Positions 1 to 7,899 of a DNA stretch of 64,000 bases are shown here, piece after piece (the first letter of the stretch is position 1; the number at the start of each line of letters is the position of its first letter). Source of the DNA: an uncultured Acidobacteriota bacterium (GTDB lineage: Bacteria; Acidobacteriota; Vicinamibacteria; Fen-336); contig CADEEV010000013.1 in NCBI GenBank assembly GCA_902826455.1, positions 1 to 64,000 of the forward strand, read 5' to 3'. The notes below the pieces were generated by a model. The model was given only the letters and a program-made list of their open reading frames with translations, was not told the origin of the DNA and did no database searches. A program made the position numbers and the translations under genes.

Positions 1-312
1 GATGCCGCGTCCGCCCGGCGTGGTGAATACGCCGGCGCCGATCGCCTCGGCGATCGCCTTGACGTCGTCGGCCGCACCGGCCGAGACCGCGCCGCTGCCG
101 CAGACCAGGATCGGCCGCTTCGCCGCGATCCGCTCGAGCGTTCTCCGGATCACGAGCCACCGCAGCTCCGGGTGATCGAACGCGAACCGCTTGCCGGTAG
201 GGCCGGGGGCGGTCGACCCGGGCGGGGCGGGGCGGAGCCACTCCGCGGTCGCGGGGACACACGGCGTGCCGTGGTGGGCGTCGGGCGTGATGCCCCAGAG
301 GCTGAGCAGGAA
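1..312 (-). pseudogene. TPP-dependent enzyme fragment (central domain), truncated
   Basis: Reading the minus strand from about 135 down to 1 gives a peptide like the central domain of acetolactate-synthase-type TPP enzymes: a KRPILVCGSGA segment, then an AIAEAIGAGVFTTPGGRG segment. The frame stays open up to about 312, but the sequence above about 135 (including WGITPDAHHGTPC) is not a family I recognise. It runs off the left edge, so the rest of the domain may lie outside. No start codon context or upstream pyrophosphate-binding domain is present. A LysR-like fragment in the opposite orientation begins at about 313, so the gene is cut there. The piece is either a decayed remnant or the product of a contig-end misassembly. 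Confidence 0.45.
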
Positions 313-1857
313 CTGATCGACGGCGGCGCGGAGGTCGCGATCCGGATCGCGACACTCCCGGACTCGTCGCTCGTCGCGCTGCGCGCGGGTTCGGTTCGGC
401 GCATCACCTGCGCCAGCCCGGCGTACCTGCGCGAGCGCGGGACTCCGTCCGATCCCGAGGACCTCGCGCGGCACGAATGCATCACGTTCTCGATGCTCGC
501 CTCGTCCGAGCGCTGGCTGTTTCCCGGGCGCAAGGGCGTGCGCGGGATCGCGGTGCGTTCGCGGCTCAGCGTCAGCACTGCCGAGGCGGCGATCGACGCC
601 GCCTGCGCCGGGCTGGGCATCACGCGTGTGCTCTCGTACCAGGCCGCCGCCGAGATCGCGGCGGGCCGCTACCGGGGCCCGCTCCACGGCATCCCCTGGG
701 GTGCCAAGGACCTCGTGGACACCGCCGACATCCCGACCACCTACGGAGCCGAGCCGTTCCGCAACCGCGTGCCGAAGACGGACGCGGCCGTCGTGGCACG
801 GCTGCACGAGGCGGGCGCCGTGCTCGTGGCCAAGCTGAGCCTGGGCGCGCTCGCCCTCAACGACATCTGGTTCGGCGGCGAGACCCACAACCCCTGGCTC
901 CTCGAAGAGGGCGCCTCGGGCAGCAGCGCCGGTCCGGGCTCGGCCACGGCCGCGGCCTGCGTCGGCTTCGCGATCGCGAGCGAGACGGGCGGCAGCATCA
1001 TCGCCCCGGCGATGCGCTGCGGCGTGGCGGGGCTGCGGCCCACCTTCGGCCGCGTGCCGCGCAGCGGGGCCATGACGCTGTGCTGGACCCTCGACAAGCT
1101 CGGGCCCATGGCGCGCGGCGTCGAGGACACGCTCTTCGTCCTCGAGGCGATCTCGGGCCCGGACGCGGGCGACGTCAGCAGCGTCGCCAGCTGCCTCGAC
1201 TTCGACGCCGGGGCGGGCATCGGGGGCCTTCGCGTCGGCTACTTCCCGAAGTGGATGACGGAGTCGCCCGCGACCGACGTGGACCGCGCGGCCCTCGAGA
1301 CGCTCCGGAAGCTCGGCGTCGCCACGCGGGAGGTCTCCCTCCCGGACTGGCCCTACGGCTCGCTCAACACGATCCTGTTCGCCGAGGCCGCGGCGGCCTT
1401 CGAGGAGCTGACCCTCAGCCACGGCGTCGACCAGCTGAAGATGCAGGTGAACGACGCCTGGCCGAACCTCTTCCGGCAGGCGCGCTTCCTCTCGGCGGTG
1501 GACTTCGTGCAGGCCGATCGCCTGAGGCGCCTGGTGGCGGGCGAGATGGCGCGGATCTTCCGCGAGGTGGACGTCCTGCTGGTGCCGTCGCTCCGCGACG
1601 AGATGCTCACGATCTCCAACCAGACCGGCCACCCCTCGCTCACACTGCGCGCCGGCTTCGTGAACGTGGGGCAGGCCCGCAGCGACTGGGCGCCCGACCC
1701 GAAGCGGCCGCTGCCGAAGTTCGCTCCGCCGCGGCGCGTGCCCCACGGGGTGACCCTCGTCGGGCGCCTGTTCGACGAGGGGACGCTCGGGCGGCTGGGC
1801 CTCGCTCTCGAGACGGCCTTCGGCGTCGTCGACGAGCGTCCGCCGCTGTTCGCCTGA
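172..1857 (+). CDS. Chimeric ORF: LysR effector-domain fragment fused to amidase
   Basis: Residues about 48-155 read as the second half of a LysR effector-binding domain (VAIRIATLPDSSLVAL, CASPAYLRERGTP, AGLGITRVLSYQ). There is no helix-turn-helix in front of it. From about residue 160 the frame continues as an amidase-signature enzyme: RYRGPLHGIPWGAKD with the catalytic Lys, GASGSSAG with the cis-Ser, and SETGGSI with the nucleophilic Ser. The amidase lacks its usual N-terminal 100 or so residues. The switch falls near 640-665, in an AEIAAGR-like stretch that both families could share. The first 45 or so residues lie opposite the TPP fragment and are probably not coding. Amidase chemistry is possible, but the fusion is unlikely to be a normal gene. 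Confidence 0.6.
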   Translation: MIEREPLAGRAGGGRPGRGGAEPLRGRGDTRRAVVGVGRDAPEAEQELIDGGAEVAIRIATLPDSSLVALRAGSVRRITCASPAYLRERGTPSDPEDLARHECITFSMLASSERWLFPGRKGVRGIAVRSRLSVSTAEAAIDAACAGLGITRVLSYQAAAEIAAGRYRGPLHGIPWGAKDLVDTADIPTTYGAEPFRNRVPKTDAAVVARLHEAGAVLVAKLSLGALALNDIWFGGETHNPWLLEEGASGSSAGPGSATAAACVGFAIASETGGSIIAPAMRCGVAGLRPTFGRVPRSGAMTLCWTLDKLGPMARGVEDTLFVLEAISGPDAGDVSSVASCLDFDAGAGIGGLRVGYFPKWMTESPATDVDRAALETLRKLGVATREVSLPDWPYGSLNTILFAEAAAAFEELTLSHGVDQLKMQVNDAWPNLFRQARFLSAVDFVQADRLRRLVAGEMARIFREVDVLLVPSLRDEMLTISNQTGHPSLTLRAGFVNVGQARSDWAPDPKRPLPKFAPPRRVPHGVTLVGRLFDEGTLGRLGLALETAFGVVDERPPLFA

Positions 1858-1859
1858 GC

Positions 1860-2678
1860 TCAGGGCTGCGCGGCAGCCCCTTCCCAGCGGTTGCGGATCG
1901 TCGTCATCTCGTCCGAGAAGGCGAGGTCGCGGATCGCGTCGTTGACGCGCCGCAGCAGGTCGACGTCGCTGCGCCTCACGCCGACGTGGTAGCCGAGGCG
2001 GTTCAGCGGCTCGCCGACCACGCGGAAGGCGCCGGGGTCGTGGGCGACGCGCCAGCGGACCTCGGGCGAATCGAACAACAGGGCGTCGATCGCGCCCGAG
2101 CGCAGCCGCTCGAACAGGACCCCGCCGTCGTCGCCCGGCACGAGCTCCGCGTCGAGGCCCGCGCCCATCTCCTGGAGCGCTCGCGCCACCGCCGGATCGG
2201 CGAAATGGCCGACGCGATGCCCGGCGAGATCGGCCAGGGTCCGGATGCGCCTGTCGTGGGTGCGCACGGCCACGAGCAGGCCCCAGCGGTAGTACGGCTC
2301 CGAGGCCACCACGGCCTCGGGCGTCGTCTCGGACGGCGTCCAGGACGCGAGGATCAGGTCGAAGCGGCGGGCGACGAGACCCGCCTCGAGCTCGAACCAG
2401 GACTCGGGCACGATCACCGGCTCGAAGGCCATGCGGCGGGCGAGGGCGCGCAGGATGTCCACCTCGAGGCCCTCGAGGCGCTTGAGCTGCGCCGCCGTCA
2501 CCGCCGGCGTCTTGTGGCGATCCTCCAGGGAGTAGTCGAGGCCCGGCACGAAACAGAGCGGCAGGCCCCGCGTCTCCATCCCGACGCGCAGCGTCGGCAG
2601 CGACGATGCGGGCGCGTCCCGGTCCGGCCGCGCGGCCAGGGGTGACGCCAGCAGCCAGAGCGCCGCGCGCCGGAGCAT
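1860..2678 (-). CDS. Extracellular solute-binding protein, family 3
   Basis: This 272-aa protein starts with a short Arg-rich hydrophobic leader (MLRRAALWLLA, cleavage plausible after LAA) and then has the two-lobed fold typical of SBP_bac_3 proteins. Recognisable family segments are LRVGMETRGLPLCF, GLEVDILRALARRM, FDLILASWTPSETT and YRWGLLVAVR. Such proteins bind amino acids or similar small polar ligands in the periplasm. No ABC permease or ATPase lies beside it, so it may serve a distant transporter or act as a sensor. It sits 6 bp downstream of the SDR gene on the same strand and is probably cotranscribed. It ends 2 bp from the convergent amidase ORF. The ligand cannot be told from sequence. 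Confidence 0.8.
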   Translation of the reverse strand: MLRRAALWLLASPLAARPDRDAPASSLPTLRVGMETRGLPLCFVPGLDYSLEDRHKTPAVTAAQLKRLEGLEVDILRALARRMAFEPVIVPESWFELEAGLVARRFDLILASWTPSETTPEAVVASEPYYRWGLLVAVRTHDRRIRTLADLAGHRVGHFADPAVARALQEMGAGLDAELVPGDDGGVLFERLRSGAIDALLFDSPEVRWRVAHDPGAFRVVGEPLNRLGYHVGVRRSDVDLLRRVNDAIRDLAFSDEMTTIRNRWEGAAAQP

Positions 2679-2684
2679 GCAGGC

Positions 2685-3632
2685 CTAGTCGGTCCGCTCG
2701 ACCGCGTACTGCGAGTACACGGGATGGCGGAACGTCTCCTCGAGGCCCTGGCGGATCGAGGTCGGCGCGAAGCCGAACGTGGCCTGGATGTCGACGCCGC
2801 TGAACTCGTCGCCCGCGGTGAGGGCCTTCAGCTGGTCGGAGGTGAAGGGAGGCCGGCTCGAGACGAGGGCGTAGGCCCGGAGCAGCGCGTCGAAGAGCGC
2901 GTAGGGGAGGCGCACGATCGGCGTGCTGAGGCCCTTGGCGCGCCGGATCTCCCGGATGATGTCGATGTAGTCCATGCGCTCGTGGCCCACGAGGTCGTAG
3001 AGCTTGCCGACGGGCCGGTTCTCCAGGCACCAGAGGATGGCGCGGCAGAAGTCGCGCTCGTAGAGCGGCTGGCGCATGTAGCGGCCGTGGCCCGGCACCG
3101 GGAACACCGGCGCTTTCTCCATGAAGCGCGCGATCCATCCCAGGTGCTTCGGGTCGAACCACCCGTACATGAGGGTCGGCCGCAGGACGCAGCCGGGCAG
3201 TCCCGTGGCGAGGAACATCTCCTGCTGGGCGCGCTTGGTGCGCGTGTAGTCGTCGTCGGCCACCGAGTTCACGACCGAGGAGCTGATGACGACCGTGAAC
3301 GGGACGCGGGCCGCCGCCGCGGCGTCGAAGACGCGCCGCGACGCGTCGACGTTGTTGCGGACGAAGGGCTCGGCGCCGAGGCCGGTGATCTGGGCGTGGA
3401 GCGCCACGACGGCGTCGGCGCCTTCGAACTCCTTCTCCCAGGGGCCCGGCTGGAAGAGGTCGGCCTCGACCGTCCGGACGCCGGGGTTGAGGCGCGCCAG
3501 CAGCGCGAGGTTCCCCGGCTGCTTGTCGATGGCGGTCAGGTTCGTGTAGCCCTGTTCCCGGAGCATGAGCACGAGGTTCTGGCCCACGAGGCCGGCGGCT
3601 CCGGTCACGACGATGCGCTGCTCTTTCGACAC
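2685..3632 (-). CDS. NAD-dependent epimerase/dehydratase (extended SDR)
   Basis: This 315-aa protein uses a GTG start. The Rossmann motif VTGAAGLVGQNLV (GxxGxxG) lies near residues 9-21. An acidic residue follows in TAIDKQPGN, which suggests NAD(H) rather than NADP. The active-site Tyr-x3-Lys is in DYTRTKRAQ (about residues 128-136), and a Ser run before it (VVISSSVVNS) supplies the catalytic Ser. The later VLRPTLMYGWFDP segment matches the sugar-nucleotide epimerase and hydroxysteroid dehydrogenase-like families. The gene lies 42 bp downstream of the DUF3014 gene and 6 bp upstream of the solute-binding protein, all on the minus strand. The substrate is not evident. Confidence 0.88.
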   Translation of the reverse strand: MSKEQRIVVTGAAGLVGQNLVLMLREQGYTNLTAIDKQPGNLALLARLNPGVRTVEADLFQPGPWEKEFEGADAVVALHAQITGLGAEPFVRNNVDASRRVFDAAAAARVPFTVVISSSVVNSVADDDYTRTKRAQQEMFLATGLPGCVLRPTLMYGWFDPKHLGWIARFMEKAPVFPVPGHGRYMRQPLYERDFCRAILWCLENRPVGKLYDLVGHERMDYIDIIREIRRAKGLSTPIVRLPYALFDALLRAYALVSSRPPFTSDQLKALTAGDEFSGVDIQATFGFAPTSIRQGLEETFRHPVYSQYAVERTD

Positions 3633-3674
3633 TTCCGTCCCTGGAAACGGGATGATACTGCAGCGCTGCCGAAG

Positions 3675-4514
3675 CTAGGGCGTGAGCCCGAGCTCCCGAT
3701 AGAGCGCGCGGAGCTTCTCCTGGAGCCGCCTGGCGTTCACCGGCCCCGTGCGCAGGAGCTGCTTCTGCGCGAGGCTCAGCTCTTCGAGCTTGGGGTCGGC
3801 GTAGCGGAAGACCAGGCCGTCCTTCTTCAGCGCAATGTCGCCCGCTGGGACAGGCGTCTGGAGCAGGTGCGAGAGCGCGCGTTCCGTCGTGCGCGAGAAG
3901 TCGCCGTCCGGGTAACCGAGTTCCTTGTAGGCCGCGGACAGGAGCGGCAGCAGCGTGCGATACACCCGCGCCGCGCCGGCAGTGTCGAGGGACGCCACGG
4001 CCTCGGTGAGATCGTCGTAGGCGGCGAAGGCCCTCGGATCGGCCACGAGCGCTCCGCCCTTCGCGAGCGCCGCGAACTTCCGCTTCGGGGCGACGAACGG
4101 CACGAGCGCCGCGGGGGAGCGGCCATCGGCCACGTTCAGCACGGCGGTGGCGAAGGTGCGGACGAGTCCCCGGCTCTCGAGCCAGGCCGCGAGCGACGGA
4201 TGGGACGAGAGGGCCGCCACCTGGGCGCGCACGAAGGCGTCGCTGTCCGCCAGGCTCGGCAGCCCCGACGGAATCCCGGACGGCGAAGGGCTCGGGGTTC
4301 CGCCCGCATCCAACGACGTCGGGGGAGGCGTCGGCGAGACCTCGGGAGGCGCGGGCCGCATCAGGAAGAACGCGGCGCCTCCCAGCCCGACGACCAGCGC
4401 GACTCCCGCGATCACGAGGGGCAGCAGGGAACGAGGCTCGGGCGGAAGCGGCTCGAGGGGCGGCTCCGCCCCAGCGTCCGCGGAACCGAGATCGAAGTCG
4501 TCCACGTCGCTCAT
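3675..4514 (-). CDS. DUF3014 domain membrane-anchored protein
   Basis: I place the start at MSDVDDFD (4514) because an AGGAGG ribosome binding site precedes it; an upstream ATG at 4589 lacks one. The 279-aa product has an acidic, proline-rich N-terminus, one transmembrane helix (about residues 30-48, LLPLVIAGVALVVGLGGAAFF) and a low-complexity Pro/Ser/Thr linker. The conserved DUF3014 region follows from about residue 88 (SDAFVRAQVAALSSHPSLAAWL, VLNVADGRSP, ERALSHLLQTPVP). The function of the family is unknown. The protein is likely anchored in the inner membrane with its domain in the periplasm. It appears to lead a three-gene minus-strand operon and is divergent from the metallopeptidase gene. 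Confidence 0.85.
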   Translation of the reverse strand: MSDVDDFDLGSADAGAEPPLEPLPPEPRSLLPLVIAGVALVVGLGGAAFFLMRPAPPEVSPTPPPTSLDAGGTPSPSPSGIPSGLPSLADSDAFVRAQVAALSSHPSLAAWLESRGLVRTFATAVLNVADGRSPAALVPFVAPKRKFAALAKGGALVADPRAFAAYDDLTEAVASLDTAGAARVYRTLLPLLSAAYKELGYPDGDFSRTTERALSHLLQTPVPAGDIALKKDGLVFRYADPKLEELSLAQKQLLRTGPVNARRLQEKLRALYRELGLTP

Positions 4515-4596
4515 GCGCTTCCTCCTCACCAAGGATCGCACGGGAGCGGCGGCGCGCCGCCGTGATCCGCGCGTATCATTCGGATCCATTTTGTGC

Positions 4597-4626
4597 TTGA
4601 CACCGCGAGCCGGGATCTTCTACGGT
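4597..4626 (+). promoter_or_regulatory. Candidate sigma70-type promoter for the metallopeptidase operon
   Basis: A perfect TTGACA hexamer lies at 4597-4602. It is followed after 18 bp by TACGGT (4621-4626), a TAnnnT-type -10 element. The ATG of the metallopeptidase is at 4666 with GGAAGGGG before it, leaving a leader of about 30 nt. The spacing is good, but the -10 matches only weakly. Confidence 0.4.
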
Positions 4627-4665
4627 TCCGGCACACGGCTCGAGCCGGCCGGAAGGGGTGAGTCG

Positions 4666-6387
4666 ATGGTCCTCTCTCCGCATGCCCCGCCGCAGCGGAC
4701 GCGGCGCGTCACGGTCATCGCCCAGGATCCGTCGGTCAAGAGCGGGCGCCGCATCGTCACGGCCGCGCTGACGATCCCGCGCGAGGACCTGAAGGACGGG
4801 CCCTGGGGCCACCGCGTCCAGGTCGTGGACTACGACGCGTCCCTCGACCGCTACCGTCGGCCCGGTCCGGCCTCCGAACGGGACGATCCGTTCGAGGCGA
4901 AGGACCCCGCCCGCCTGATCGCCGATCCCGACTTCCACGCCTGGAACGCCTACGCGATCGTGATGTCGACGCTCTCGACCTTCGAGTTCGCCCTGGGCCG
5001 GCGGGTCGGCTGGAGCTTCCGCGGCCACCAGGTGAAGGTCGTACCCCACGCCTTCGCCGACGCCAACGCGTTCTACTCGCGCCAGGACGAGTCCATCCTG
5101 TTCGGCTACTTCCAGGGCAAGAAGGGCCCGGTCTTCACCTGCCTCTCCCACGACGTGATCGCCCACGAGACGACCCACGCGCTGCTCGACGGCTTGCGCG
5201 AGCGCTACATGGATCCGTCGTCGCCCGACCAGGCGGCCTTCCACGAAGGCTTCGCCGACGTCGTCGCGCTCTTGTCCGTCTTCGCGATGTCCGGCGTCGT
5301 GGAGCGCATCCTGGACCTGAGCGGCGGCGACGCCGCGCCCGCCCGCCGCATCGCGGTCCGCAAGCTGACCGAGCCGTACCTCTTCGGGGGCCTCCTGGGT
5401 CTCGCCGAGGAGATGGGCTCCGAGATCCAGGGCGTGCGCGGCGCCGCGCTGCGGCGCTCGGGCCTGCTCGAGAAGTCGCCGCGCTGGTATCGCACCGAAG
5501 TGGAGTACCAGGAGCCCCACAAGCGCGGCGAGATCCTCGTCGCCGCGGTCCTGCATGCGTTCGTCGGCGCCTGGCGCACGCGGCTCGAGGCGCTGGGCAA
5601 CGAGATCGATCCCCTCGGAGGCACGGGCTCGCTCGACCGCAAGCGGGTGGTGGAGGAGGGCGCGACCCTGGCGAGCACGCTTCTGACCACGGCGATCCGG
5701 GCCCTCGACTACGCGCCCACGGTGGATCTCAAGTTCGGCGACTACCTGTCCGCCGTGCTGACCGGGGACCGCAGGCTGCGGCCCGACGACAGCAAGTACG
5801 ACCTGCGCGGTCGCCTGCGGCGATCGTTCAAGGCGTTCGGCATCGAGCCCAGGGGCGAGCCTGCCGAAGGCGGCGCCTGGCCTCACGCCCCCGAGGACCT
5901 GCGCTACGACGGCGTCCACCTGGCCTCGCTCCAGCACGACCCCGACGAGGTGTTCCGCTTCCTCTGGGACAACCGGAAGAGGCTGGAGCTCGACGAGGGA
6001 GCCCACACCCACGTCCTCTCGGTCCGGCCCTGCACGCGCGTCGATCCCGACGACGGCTTCACGCTCCACGAGACGGTGGCCGAGTACGTCCAGATCCGCC
6101 GGCTGCGCGGGGACGAGCTGAAGCAGGTGAAGGTCCGGCAGCCCGACGGCATGCCGGCGGACGCCGACGTCGTCCTCTACGGAGGCGGCGCGCTCGTCTT
6201 CGACGAGTTCGGCCGGCTGAAGTACCACGTATGCAAGGCGGTCGGCGGCGACGACCAATCCGAGCAGCTGCGGCAGCGCTGGCTCTCGGGGGCGTTCGAG
6301 ACCGACCGGCGCCAGGTCCGGCGCTTCGCGGCCCTGCACCTGCGCCGCGCCGACGGCCTGCCGGCGGCGCCGAGGGAGGACTGGTAG
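4666..6387 (+). CDS. Zinc metallopeptidase (gluzincin, HExxH)
   Basis: The 573-aa frame starts at ATG 4666, with GGAAGGGG 8 nt upstream. A HETTH zinc-binding helix lies near residue 168 (DVIAHETTHALLDGL). About 25 residues later comes FHEGFADVVALLSVF, whose Glu would be the third zinc ligand, so this is a gluzincin arrangement related to M4-like peptidases. There is no signal peptide, so the enzyme looks cytoplasmic or non-classically exported. The C-terminal 150 residues contain no motif I recognise. The next gene, an MBL-fold protein, starts 2 bp after the stop, so the two are surely coexpressed. The protein substrate is unknown. Confidence 0.8.
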   Translation: MVLSPHAPPQRTRRVTVIAQDPSVKSGRRIVTAALTIPREDLKDGPWGHRVQVVDYDASLDRYRRPGPASERDDPFEAKDPARLIADPDFHAWNAYAIVMSTLSTFEFALGRRVGWSFRGHQVKVVPHAFADANAFYSRQDESILFGYFQGKKGPVFTCLSHDVIAHETTHALLDGLRERYMDPSSPDQAAFHEGFADVVALLSVFAMSGVVERILDLSGGDAAPARRIAVRKLTEPYLFGGLLGLAEEMGSEIQGVRGAALRRSGLLEKSPRWYRTEVEYQEPHKRGEILVAAVLHAFVGAWRTRLEALGNEIDPLGGTGSLDRKRVVEEGATLASTLLTTAIRALDYAPTVDLKFGDYLSAVLTGDRRLRPDDSKYDLRGRLRRSFKAFGIEPRGEPAEGGAWPHAPEDLRYDGVHLASLQHDPDEVFRFLWDNRKRLELDEGAHTHVLSVRPCTRVDPDDGFTLHETVAEYVQIRRLRGDELKQVKVRQPDGMPADADVVLYGGGALVFDEFGRLKYHVCKAVGGDDQSEQLRQRWLSGAFETDRRQVRRFAALHLRRADGLPAAPREDW

Positions 6388-6389
6388 CC

Positions 6390-7814
6390 ATGGCCACGAA
6401 GACTCCCCGGAAGATCAGCCTGCGCGTGTATCCCGTCGGCTTCGGCGACTGCTTCCTGCTCGGCTTCCACTACGCCGGCGGCGACGACCGCTTCGTCCTC
6501 GTCGACTTCGGGAGCACCGAGCTCACGAAGAAGCGCGTGCCGCGCAGCAAGACGTTCGTCGACTACATGACGGCCATCGCGGACGACGTGGCCGTGCGCT
6601 GTGGACGCAAGAACGGCAAGGGCGGCCGGCTCCACGCGGTGATCGCGACCCACCGCCACGCGGACCACATCAACGGCTTCGCGACCAAGACGAAGGCCAG
6701 CGGCAAGGACGCCTCCGGGGACGTCATCCGCTCGCTCAAGCCGGCGTTCGTGGTCCAGCCCTGGACCGAGGACCCCGATCTCGCGCGCAACGCCCTCGGT
6801 CCGAAGGAGGCCGGGGGGCCGCCCGGGTTCACGAGCCTGCTCGCAGGCATGCAGAACGCCGCGGCCGGGATCGTCGTGGAGGCGGAGCGCCTCGGAGCGC
6901 GCGGGGTCGTGGCTCCTCCCGGCGTCGATGCGGCCGCCGGAGCGGCGCCCCCCGCCAGCAAGGCGGAGCGGGTCGCGTTCGCGAACCTCATCCGTTTCCT
7001 GGGCGAGGACAACATCGCGAACCGCTCGGCGGTCGAGAACCTGATCGCGATGGGGCGCGCTCCGGGAGCGAAGGCCCTCTACCTGAACGCCGACGCCCCG
7101 GCCAGCCTCGGCCTGCCGGGCGTCAAGACCCACGTCCTCGGGCCTCCGACCCTGCGGCAGTCCGACGCGATCCGCAAGCAGAGGAGCACGGACCAGGTCG
7201 AGTTCTGGATGCTGCTCGGGGCCACCAGCACCCGCTTCACCGCGAGCTCCGGCGTGCCGTTCCCCGGCCGCGGCTGCGTGCCGGGCTCGCGCGTCCCCGA
7301 CCACGCGCGCTGGCTTCGCGACCATGCCCGCGCCGCGCGGGGCGAGACCCTGCTCAGCATCGTGCGGACCCTCGACAAGCAGATGAACAACACGAGCCTG
7401 ATCCTCATGTTCGAGGTGGGGAAGGCGCGCCTGCTGTTCCCCGGGGACGCGCAGATCGAGAACTGGGAGTACGCCCTGGGTCAGCCGGCATACCGGAAGC
7501 TGCTCGCCCAGACGACGCTCTACAAGGTCGGTCACCACGGGAGCCGGAACGCCACGCCCAAGGCGGGGCTCTGGGACCACTTCGCCCGGCGCTCGGCGGC
7601 CGGCGCGCCCGACCGGCTGTGGTCGATCGTCTCGACGATGGCCGGCAAGCACGGCACCACCGAGGCGACCCGGGTGCCCCGGGGCACCCTGGTCGACGCC
7701 TTGAAGAAGGACACGAACTACCGGAGCACCCAGGAGTTCAAGCGCAAGGAGGTCGACTTCCGGGACTTCGAGATCGACCCGGCCACGGGTCGCGTTCAAG
7801 AGGTTGGGCCCTAG
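6390..7814 (+). CDS. MBL-fold metallohydrolase (ComEC/competence-type)
   Basis: This 474-aa protein starts at ATG 6390, with GGGAGGA just upstream inside the previous gene. The metallo-beta-lactamase signature THRHADHINGF (HxHxDH) is near residue 92. A second metal-site region lies in RLLFPGDAQIENW and KVGHHGSRNATP, as in the ComEC-like MBL hydrolases with the GHHGS motif. The N-terminal VYPVGFGDCFLLGF strand and the VLVDFGS segment also fit that subfamily. No signal peptide is visible. It forms a tight two-gene unit with the metallopeptidase. The substrate is unknown; phosphodiester or nucleotide hydrolysis is one possibility for this subfamily. Confidence 0.82.
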   Translation: MATKTPRKISLRVYPVGFGDCFLLGFHYAGGDDRFVLVDFGSTELTKKRVPRSKTFVDYMTAIADDVAVRCGRKNGKGGRLHAVIATHRHADHINGFATKTKASGKDASGDVIRSLKPAFVVQPWTEDPDLARNALGPKEAGGPPGFTSLLAGMQNAAAGIVVEAERLGARGVVAPPGVDAAAGAAPPASKAERVAFANLIRFLGEDNIANRSAVENLIAMGRAPGAKALYLNADAPASLGLPGVKTHVLGPPTLRQSDAIRKQRSTDQVEFWMLLGATSTRFTASSGVPFPGRGCVPGSRVPDHARWLRDHARAARGETLLSIVRTLDKQMNNTSLILMFEVGKARLLFPGDAQIENWEYALGQPAYRKLLAQTTLYKVGHHGSRNATPKAGLWDHFARRSAAGAPDRLWSIVSTMAGKHGTTEATRVPRGTLVDALKKDTNYRSTQEFKRKEVDFRDFEIDPATGRVQEVGP

Positions 7815-7899
7815 GTAACCGATCGGTCGTCGCCAACCTTCCGGCGCCGGCGTGCGTCTGAGCTGCAACCGCCGGGCAGTGGTGGAGGGAGGGGTGCGC

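Noticed and set aside
477-2645. Long plus-strand frame of over 700 codons rich in Arg and Gly
   Set aside because: It is the +2 shadow of the LysR-amidase ORF and of the minus-strand solute-binding gene.
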